From Arachnopeziza araneosa (lineage: Eukaryota; Ascomycota; Leotiomycetes; Helotiales; Arachnopezizaceae), in NCBI GenBank assembly GCA_003988855.1, contig QYAI01000049.1, positions 1-64,000 on the forward strand: 64,000 nucleotides of DNA. Direction: 5' to 3'. Of this stretch, positions 56,440 to 64,000 are shown in pieces. The position numbers and the translations under genes were made by a program. The notes beneath the pieces were generated by a model. That model was given only the letters and a program-made list of their open reading frames with translations, was not told the DNA's origin and did not search any database. Within the stretch, counting starts at the first letter, position 1, and every line of letters begins with the position of its first letter.

Positions 56440-58228
56440 CCCCGTCTCCTGTCCTCGATACTGGAGGACTTTTCTTTAGATAATGATCTACTTCTTGTCA
56501 ATCCTCAAGTCCCAGATCAGGTCCTATGAAGCGAGCGTTGATGGGTCTTCCATCTCTCAAGAGCATACAGTCAATCGCGCAGGTGATTTGGGTCGAGGCT
56601 GAAGAGTAAAGCAACGATCGTGGATCAAAAAATATGGCGTCTTCGTTGGTGAGATACGACTTGTATGCTAGCGGAGCGAAATAAAAAGGTCCTTGAGAAG
56701 TCTGGCAAACTAGCGACGCTTCCCAGGAAGACTAAGTCTCAATAAATGGTGATTAGATAGCGCGGTATTTTCGGCCAACTCGTATTTCGTCTTAGGCGGG
56801 AATGCTGAGTAAGTCACTAAATGTCCAGCGAGCGTTGCGTAGTGTGTAATGTTTGGAGACCGGGGAAACGACCGTAATGATGATGTTCGAATGGAGTGGG
56901 AGAAACGAGAGTTCCGAACAGAAAAGAAAGAAAGGCGTCTGCGACGGTCAATCTTGGTGGTGATAAGTGAGCGTTAGCCTTTTGGTTGCGGCAGCCCACC
57001 ATAGGACTAGCTGTCCCCTAGCCCATGACAATATTGATCAATAGCATTCCAGAGCATGCCACCAGGGCGACCGTTTTCCCTAGCGAAGAGTAGCCCAGAC
57101 GAATCACAGCCACCAATTTGCCATTCCAATGGGGGCTAAACATGGCAACACGACCTTTTTCGGCCATGGGGGTTCCTTGAAAAATGACGGAAGATTGTGA
57201 ATCTTGCATCGGTGGGTGGAAACGGTGAACTGCAGATACAAGATCCAGGTCGCACAGCACGAGAACGGGCGTGGACAGGTACCACTCCAACAGCCGAGTA
57301 TTTCACGATATGATTCCGCTTTCCTGGACTAGATGCCTCGAACAGCTACCGTCATGGGTATCATCAGAGCAAACGCTGGCCGGAAAGAAGCGCGATCTGG
57401 CTTGGCTCGAGCTGGCTGGATATGGCCCATGTCCGCGAACGTCTATCTTGCAGAACCATGGCTATATCTCAATGCTAGAACCCAATAGGCTACCATCTGG
57501 TATCCGGAGATAGTCCATTTCTGTGCAGAGCACCCTGCCGTGACGTCAATGTCCAAAATGCCTCGAGATTTCGACAGCAATCCAGATATTATTCCTGCTA
57601 AATTCGAAAGACACAAGTTAGTCGAGCTGCATGTCGGTGATTGAATCTGACCTAGCTCCAGGGCGCACAGGCAGCCGTCATGCCACAGCGACTAGTTGTA
57701 ATGTTGAATTGCATCTTGGCGCAGAGCTGGAGCCATCGTCGGCTCAATGGCGTTCAAGCTTTCAGCCCTGTCTTGAACCGTCATTGATTCGGAGATAGAC
57801 CCGTGATATGAAGAATAATATATCTAAAGAGCAAAGAACTGATACTTAAACCTCAGTCCTCAATAGAATCCGTAACCATCAGAGGCCATCTCGCAGTCCC
57901 AATTGTGTATAATCTTGGTGCGCTCAGCTGCGCCGCCACGTGTTGGTTGACCAGAGGATCGTACCTGTAACGGCATACTACTTACAATTAACTCTACTTT
58001 AAAACGACAACTGGCTGGATCATGACTGAGACTAAGATTTCATTTCCCTCTCAGGTATTCAGAGAAATCGAGTTTTCTGGAGCCAAATAGAAGCTCTTCA
58101 ATACTCTTTACAATTCATCTGTAACGGATGTCTAGCCCAGTTACTCCTCAGTTCGAGTCCCATGCTCTGTTATATCCAGACCCTTTTTTCTGCGCCTGCG
58201 TCCCAAACTACCACTTATTGTTATGCCT
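56440..58228. other. Gene-free stretch (1.8 kb)
   Basis: Between kre6 (its promoter lies here) and the first six-cysteine gene. Short open frames (57018-57290 minus, 57271-57513 plus) lack family likeness. A fragment at about 58130-58190 looks slightly like a tRNA B box followed by a T run, but no cloverleaf can be drawn. Confidence 0.45.
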
Positions 58229-59261
58229 TCAATCATTATCATTATCGGTGCCGATGCCGAGCAGTGTCTTCAACAAGTCTAACTGCTGCTGAAGCTGATC
58301 GATGCCCCCCTGCAAACCACTAATAGTACCATATATTTGACTTTGCTTTGACCTTCGAAAGGTATCAATGAGAGATACTTGGTCAGTAGAAGAGCGCCTC
58401 TGTTGTACGGTTGTCCTTTTGGACTTGGAAAACTGTTCTGGCAGTACCCGACCGGCAGTCCAAACCCTCTGAGGCGTTGATGTGTTGACAGGTTTTCTTT
58501 GCGGTTCATTCTTTCCTTTGGCCATTGTTGAGCCGACTTTGTGACTGGGCTTCCTAGCTTCCCAGGGTGTCTCTGCTTGGACGCCATCGTCTTCGTGCTC
58601 TCCATGAGCTATCTCGGCTTGAAGCATACTCTCAAGATCTGGAGATGCAGGTACGGATTTTTCAGATTTGGCATTTGAGACCGAATATGAGGCACTAGTA
58701 GGTTTCTGCATCTCTAGTGCGGGAAGTCTTTTCCTCTTCATAGCTCTCTTAGCTGAGTCCTCCGGTTCTGGATTTCTGTTAGCAATGTGAACATTGAAGT
58801 ATATGGAATAGACCAATACTCAAGTTATTCTCTCGAAATGAGCAATCCTTAGCTTTAGACATGAATGAACAAGATGCGCAGGCACCCACAAACCAATCGT
58901 CTATGCTAACACAGACAGAGAAGCGTCCGCGGCCAGCAGCACACAGAGCACACGGCTTGCGTGCTATCTTTCCTCGAGTTACTAATAGGGTCGATGCGCG
59001 TTTCTGCATACGTGTGCTATTGAGTGCTTCATCTTGAGGTAGCTCTTGGCCAGGTCTCCATGGTATTGCTCGCAGTTCAGGTAGGCCTTCAAGGCGTTTT
59101 AAGAGTGTCGTTACATTACGTCCATCTGTTCGAGTAGAAGATAGATTTTCCAGATTTACTTTCGATTGTAGTATTTGATTCTGTGGTCTGGAAGTTTCTT
59201 GATCATCGACATGGTAGAATTTGTCATTGCTATAAATGTTGACCGGAGGAGGCATATTCAT
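58229..59261 (-). CDS. DUF3716-like six-cysteine protein, copy A
   Basis: Exons 58820-59261 and 58229-58767 give 326 residues; the second ATG (59255, MPPPVNIYSN) aligns better with copy B, which starts MPPTSEED. The 52-bp intron gtattg...atccag ends at AA|CCG so that NNL joins KPEDSAKRAMK. The central domain has six cysteines, C-x2-C-x9-C-x10-C-x2-C-x8-C (PCALCAAGRGRFSVC, FVGACASC, KAKDCSF), preceded by LLVTRGKIARK. This resembles the fungal DUF3716 family, of unknown function. The C-terminal 45 residues form a predicted helix with SLIDTFRRSKQSQIYG and GLQGGIDQLQQQLDLLKTLL. The basic KRKR linker suggests a nuclear protein, but that is inference. Confidence 0.75.
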
Positions 59262-59569
59262 GCATGTTGGAGGAGGAGCGCGATTTTGTCGCGAAGTTCT
59301 TATCGAATTTTTGCTTATCGCTTTGCTTTGGATCACAATATTACTTCTCACTTGGTGCAAGAAAGAGCCCAAGCAGACATACTGCCTGTCTATTGGTATG
59401 CCCCATCTAAGAATTTATCAAGAGCTTCAGGCAATCCATGCAGCGCAACTTTACGCTTATGTCGCAATCGTCTTGAATTAAATGGATTATAATATTCTGA
59501 AGCATTAGTTATAGTTTAATTATTTTTCAACATTAACATTACAACCTCATTATCAACCATCTTCCATGA

Positions 59570-60778
59570 TTAATCTCCATCGTCGATTCCCAATGCCTTC
59601 TTCAGCGAGTCCAGCTCTCTTTGGAGGTGGTCAATCCCTCCCTGTATCCCACTCATAAGACCATAAACCTGTCTCTGCTTGTTTTTTGGAAGTGTGTCTA
59701 TTAATGCCACTGATCCATCGTCCATAGCCATAGTTGACTCTCTTCTAGTTCTCTCGTTGCGGTACCCGCCACCACTGTCCGGCCCAGCATATGTTTGAGG
59801 AGTAGATGCAACAGCGTTTTGGTTTACTGGTGCCCAAGTACTCATTGAGTGGCGAGGCTCACCCACAGCATGAATAGCTCTGGACCCATTTATCCCATCC
59901 ATCGCAGTAGCATTTGGCGGTCGAACCTGCGGATTGACAGAAGCCCAATGCTGGTTGCCCCTTTCGTTTATCACTTGTCTTGCTTGTGAATCCCCAAGCT
60001 CTTGTTCCCATTGAGGCCGCGCACTCTCCCATTCAGGTACAGTATCTTTCTTCCTCCGCTTTGTTTGTGGTCCATCATCGGTTGCTGGTCGATGTTGCAT
60101 TCTCGTAGCTTCACCGCCAGTGTGTACAGTATTAGGGCTTGATGCAACATCTTCTATAGCATATTAATAATGTTCCTCAATCAATCAATCAATGAACTAA
60201 CCATCATTTTTTTTTATGCTGCAACGATTGGGCCGGCCACTCAACTGACAGCTCGCACATGCACCTTTAAAGAAGCCTTCCAACGCAACACAAACTCGAA
60301 ATTTACCTCGCCCGTTTGCACAGCTAGCACAAGGTTGGGCTTGGACTTCACCGCGCGTTGCGAGTAAACAACCAAAACGAATCTGTTTTCGACGTGATTC
60401 TCCTCCAGTTTCATTTTCCGCGCCAGGATCGACTCCATCCCTCCATGGAAGAGGCCTTTTTTCTGGCATCATGATCAACTTCTCTTCCTGTGTTGCATTC
60501 ATACTCGTCCGAGGTCTCTGTGTCGAATATTTTGGTGTGCGAGTATCCGATGGTGGAAAGGCGCTTTCAGAAACAGGATTGGATGTCATATGGGCCTGTT
60601 CTGCGGGTTCTGGCGATTCGAGGCGTTGAGGCGCATTGTTGATTCGAAGAAGAGAGTTAATATCGATTTCAGGACTCATCCTGGCTGGCGACGACTGTCG
60701 CGACCAAAAGTTTTCGCTTTTAACTACAATTGTGTCGTCGTGAAATTCTCTTCCGTCTTCTTCGGAGGTTGGTGGCAT
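59570..60778 (-). CDS. DUF3716-like six-cysteine protein, copy B
   Basis: Exons 60202-60778 and 59570-60153 give 386 residues. The intron is in the same place as in copy A, just after the last cysteine (CSIKKND; copy A CSFRENNL), in the same phase, and it holds a (TCAA)4 run. Cysteine spacing is identical to copy A: C-x2-C-x9-C-x10-C-x2-C-x8-C (PCASCANGRGKFRVC, FKGACASC, RPNRCSI), preceded by LLATRGEVQAQ. The C-terminal helix ALIDTLPKNKQRQVYG ... GIQGGIDHLQRELDSLKKAL shares about 25 of 42 positions with copy A by eye. The linkers have diverged fully. Same strand, 308 bp apart: a tandem duplication. Function unknown. Confidence 0.78.
60177..60192 (+). repeat. (TCAA)4 microsatellite in the copy B intron
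   Basis: Four tandem tcaa units lie inside the 48-bp intron of the six-cysteine copy B gene. They take up about a third of the intron, so length changes here could affect splicing. Confidence 0.7.
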
Positions 60779-61326
60779 TGTTGTAATAAAGGAATGATAG
60801 CGCGTGAGGTTCTGGAGCTTCTATTGCCTGTGACATGTCCGCAATAAATACCCAGGACGATAGTAGTTGATAATGGGTTTTAAGGCTTATCGAAGTTACG
60901 TATCTCAGGCAGAATTCTAGAAACACGTGTTTTATCTCCTATCATCTATGACGGAGGATAATGAACGAGACACAGTGCTCTTTAGTATAGTTTATTAGAT
61001 AATTTACATGTCGCTCTGGAACCAGATGCCATGGACGTTCATGGTACTCGGTTAAAAAAGGAGGTCAATTCCCATCATGACGAGAAGTCTCCTCCAATAG
61101 CAAGCCCTTGTTGTCTGAGCTTGAAGCTTTGGTATAAATCCACATGACGATGGATTTTAGGCCTCTAAAATCCGTTTCCTCTCCTCTCCACTTATTGAAC
61201 GAAAAGCAGAAGGGTACTTTCATTCCTCTATATATACGCAACCTTTCCAGCATGAGTTGAGTCTCTATGGTCTAATGCCAACAGTCCTTTTTCTTTTATA
61301 CATGAACAGATATTATACAATTGCTC
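60779..61326. other. Intergenic region
   Basis: 548 bp holding the promoter of copy B and the 3' flank of the K+/H+ exchange-family gene (both minus strand). No coding frame or repeat stands out. Confidence 0.45.
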
Positions 61327-62219
61327 CTACTTCTTCCCCTTTATCACCGTGTTTGCCTCATCCAGTTTTCTTTTCTCATCCTTCAAGTCTTTTTTGATCT
61401 GTATTGCTTTTTCAACCTGCCATATTGCTCGATCTAGCTCGATTTCCAGTTCCGGAAGATTCAGAGCTTCGGCAATCCGCTTTTTGTCTGATATGCTGAT
61501 GACCATCGTCTCTGGCTCTTCCATTGAAGCCGGCACTGATTTTTCGGACGCTGACAATGAAGAGCTATCAAATGGTCGCTTCCCCGAAGAATATATCTCG
61601 TCCAGGATTCGAGAGGGTTTGGGCGTCACTAGCTTATTATTCAGAAGAAATTCCACATGTCTAGATCCAGACAACGCTCTCCAGTGAGACCATGCTCGAA
61701 AAACCAGGTAAAAGAATGGAAGATTTGGAATGCTTATCATCTTGGTTAGCAAAACGCCCAGCATCAGATCCAAATGACTTACACAGGAAGAATTGCAACA
61801 GGAGCAGTGAAAGGCATGCCAACAAAACAATATATCATTCTCTTTCTGTGTAATTCCTGCCTTTCGGTGCCTAACTTTCGCAGAACCTCCTGAACTGATG
61901 TCTCCGGTATCAGACTTGGTGGAAATTCGACCTCAACCTGTAGTTTTCCAGCTGACTCATCTTCTTTTCGACGAGCAGAAAGAGGTGGGATTGACTTCAG
62001 GCCCCATTCTTCATAAGGGATTCTCTTCAACGCTTTGTTGCCATAATCTACTACCCTTTTCTGCCAGCCCGACTCCTTCTTCTCCCAATTTGCCCAGAGC
62101 TTCGCGGCTCTTAAAGTTGCCTTGTCCAACCATGTCTGCTGTTCGTTGGTGACAACATTGAGCCTCTGGCAGTATATGAGTGTCCGTCGTGTGGAAATAG
62201 GGAGCAACAGGAGGCGCAT
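61327..62219 (-). CDS. Mitochondrial K+-H+ exchange-related protein (YDL183C family)
   Basis: Family Mit_KHE1, linked in yeast to potassium/proton exchange across the inner mitochondrial membrane. Exons 61783-62219 and 61327-61732 give 280 residues. The start MRLLLLPISTRRTLIYCQRL is the family hallmark. A tryptophan-rich helical part follows (QQTWLDKATLRAAKLWANWE). A hydrophobic hairpin, FVGMPFTAPVAILPV joined by splicing to IPNLPFFYLVFRAWSHW (about residues 130-160), carries the conserved loop. The intron's acceptor is gataag|C; using the earlier ccaag would put a stop in frame. The C-terminus is a charged coil (KKDLKDEKRKLDEANTVIKG). Confident of the family, less of the exact role. Confidence 0.85.
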
Positions 62220-63123
62220 GGTTGCGCGCGACTACCGAGTCGCGGTGTCTCGATGCAGGAAGATATTCAAGTCATTCCTAGTATTCAGAATAGGTGGTTG
62301 AGTGGGTTAAGAAGAGACAGGTCTCTTTAGATGTATCGCTCCTGAAGATTATTAGACGGATGAATTTCGACCAGCAATGACGCATGCACCTATTTCATGA
62401 GCCGCAGAAATTGGCACGAGCGCCAACATTAAATGGTTATTGGAACCACCGAATTTAGATGGTAGCTTTTGCAGGCAAATGGTCCTAATAAGTTTATAAA
62501 TAACATATTTCAGAGCAATCGGCCTTGCCAGAATTCATTTACTGTCCGCAGCTGGTTTGTTATCAATTTGTAGTTGCAACTGCTGATGCACAGCGCCCTC
62601 TGCCTCGCAAGGGATAGGATGCTCTTATTTGTGTTTTGTTGTCAAAAACTACCTTAAATTATCCTTTCTCAACAACGTTCTTAAAAACAGTCCATAAAGT
62701 TTAGCTTTAAGAAATGGATGTTAATGATATTAATTTTGATTCTCCATCTTCGTCCTACAAAATTGCTGGGAACTGTGCCTTCGCCACCCCATTGTGTAAA
62801 TATTTTTTATGTGATTGCCTGCGGCTTTTGAGCTTTTGCTGATCAGCCACAATGACCTTCTTCGAGGGAGAGAGCGGAATAATATGCAAGTTCAAATGGC
62901 CTCAAGCATAAAGTCTATATTTGCTCTGGATATTGAAAAAGTAATCATTGTCTTTCGGGGCTTCACAAATCCTGGCCCATCTTGATTGGCCGACCGCATC
63001 ATGAGGCTTAGCCTCGTCTTACCAAAACCAAGGTCGAACCGCACAACTTCACGCTTTCCCACCAACCTGCCGACCTCATCGTTCGTTCTTTTCGTTACAA
63101 TCGTTTTGATATTAATATCTAAT
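62220..63123. other. Divergent intergenic region
   Basis: 904 bp between the K+/H+ exchange-family gene and the Srf1-like gene. It is AT-rich around 62640-62900. No credible gene. An in-frame extension of the Srf1-like frame to 62986 exists but lacks family likeness and is probably leader. Confidence 0.45.
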
Positions 63124-63945
63124 ATGACTGCAGTTATCCAGAGAGGAGTTAGGACATTGCCTCGTAAGTCCGGCCTCATTCTCCAAAACATTGCTGACAT
63201 TCAAAAAAAGCATGGATAGACTCTTACGAGGAAGGCGAGACCATACTTAATTCTAAACCTACGGACAGACAACTCTCCTCACCCGGTCGAGCACATGCCG
63301 CGCAGCACAATTATGTCCCGTCAAGTCCAGCAAGGAGGAGGTCGCAAGATGGATATGTGGAGGATTTCGATGATATTTCCACTGGAGCACTCCAGGAAAA
63401 GCATGAAACGAGTTTCTTCGGTGGTCACAAGCAGCCGGAAAGAGGGCGAAAGTGGGACCATGCAAGAGAAGCCGACCCTGTCATAATGCAATCCCAACTG
63501 CTACAGAATACCTCACCATGGAAGGCATATATCAAATCTTCAATGTATGGACGAGCACCCGACGAAGATGGAATAAGAGTCGATGAGAACTTTTTAGCAG
63601 AGCAAACTCCAGGATATCAAAGGCCTTGGACTGGCGACTTGGAAGGGGCCAACGATTCGGAAAAGTTTATCGGATTACTACACAACAAAAAGCGGCAAAG
63701 AACTATGATCAACCAGTTCCAGCACACTTTACTCATGCACCCTCTCGTTCCTCTGGTATTTCGAGTCACAGTGCTTATCACGTCCGTTATTGCGCTTGGG
63801 CTCGCAGCATCTGTTCATCATCTTTCTGACAATTACCGGACCTCAGATCAAAAGTCTTCGACCAATATGGCGATTGTAGTTGATGTGGTTGCGATTCCTT
63901 ACATCCTTTACATAACTTGGGACGAATACACGGGAAAGCCACTAG
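63124..63945 (+). CDS. Srf1-like regulator of phospholipase D, partial (runs off the window)
   Basis: Fungal membrane protein resembling Srf1, a regulator of the spore-specific phospholipase D in yeast. Exon 1 is 63124-63163 (MTAVIQRGVRTLP) and exon 2 is 63211-63945, joined over a 47-bp gtaagt...aaaag intron to give PPWIDSYEEGETIL. An in-frame TGA before the acceptor fixes it. Conserved text follows: TPWKAYIKSSMYGRAPDEDG, QTPGYQRPWTGDLEGANDSE, and a hydrophobic segment HPLVPLVFRVTVLITSVIAL, then MAIVVDVVAIPYILYITWDE and YTGKPL, where a gtacgt donor at 63946 ends the exon. The rest lies beyond the window. The Srf1 name is from memory of annotated homologues. Confidence 0.72.
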
Positions 63946-64000
63946 GTACGTCTTATATGAATTTCTAATAGCTCCTGGGATATTTAGCCTTTGTAAGTGT

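Noticed and set aside
58130..58195. Possible tRNA gene
   Set aside because: A tagcccagtt A-box-like and gttcgagtcc B-box-like text with a T run follow each other, but they are only about 18 bp apart and no acceptor or anticodon stem can be drawn.

Overview
The window is nuclear DNA of a filamentous ascomycete (Pezizomycotina). The evidence is dense genes on both strands, many introns of about 45-60 bp with gt[a/g]-ag ends and ctaac-like branch points, and fungal-only families: Zn2Cys6 regulator, TOK1 channel, Kre6 glucan protein, Rrn5, AreB GATA factor and DUF3716-like proteins. A class such as Leotiomycetes is possible but only a guess. I found no tRNA, rRNA, CRISPR, intact transposon or biosynthetic cluster.

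Layout. 1-5.7 kb: TatD-like hydrolase, a small membrane protein, and the divergent kinetochore gene spc24 and fission gene fis1, then a stretch with a broken antisense reading frame. 5.75-13.4 kb: RING-H2 ubiquitin ligase, Zn2Cys6 regulator, and the cohesion clamp-loader gene ctf18 behind two MluI boxes. 14.5-19.7 kb: MFS transporter, SERINC/TMS1 protein, short-chain dehydrogenase. 22-29.7 kb: GPI inositol-deacylase bst1 and mismatch-repair gene pms1. 30.2-34.7 kb: a membrane protein, then arh1 and the electron-transfer flavoprotein alpha gene, whose stop codons are 15 bp apart. 35.1-42 kb: SWI3/RSC8 remodeller subunit, Rrn5 Pol I factor, Irc3 mitochondrial helicase. 42.8-45.7 kb: an unrecognised protein and KRR1. 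47.2-49.3 kb: the AreB GATA factor. 50.3-56.4 kb: TOK1 potassium channel and Kre6. 58.2-60.8 kb: two tandem paralogues with a six-cysteine domain. 61.3-64 kb: mitochondrial K+/H+ exchange family protein and the start of a Srf1-like gene that leaves the window.

Most genes are housekeeping and independently transcribed. A mitochondrial theme recurs by position rather than as a proven unit (fis1, arh1, ETF-alpha, irc3, K+/H+ exchange). Exon structures were worked out by hand from splice signals, frame and remembered family sequence. Every complete multi-exon model sums to a multiple of three.

The most interesting points are: an AreB locus that appears to encode a long form without any AUG start (over 520 nt with no ATG, and an ACG in strong context) and a short form whose first 12 codons double as the long form's intron end, behind five GATA sites; a tandem pair of six-cysteine proteins with a shared C-terminal helix motif; two non-canonical GC-AG introns of the same form; a stop-free in-frame intron hidden in the RING gene; and back-to-back G-quadruplex motifs on opposite strands upstream of the potassium channel.
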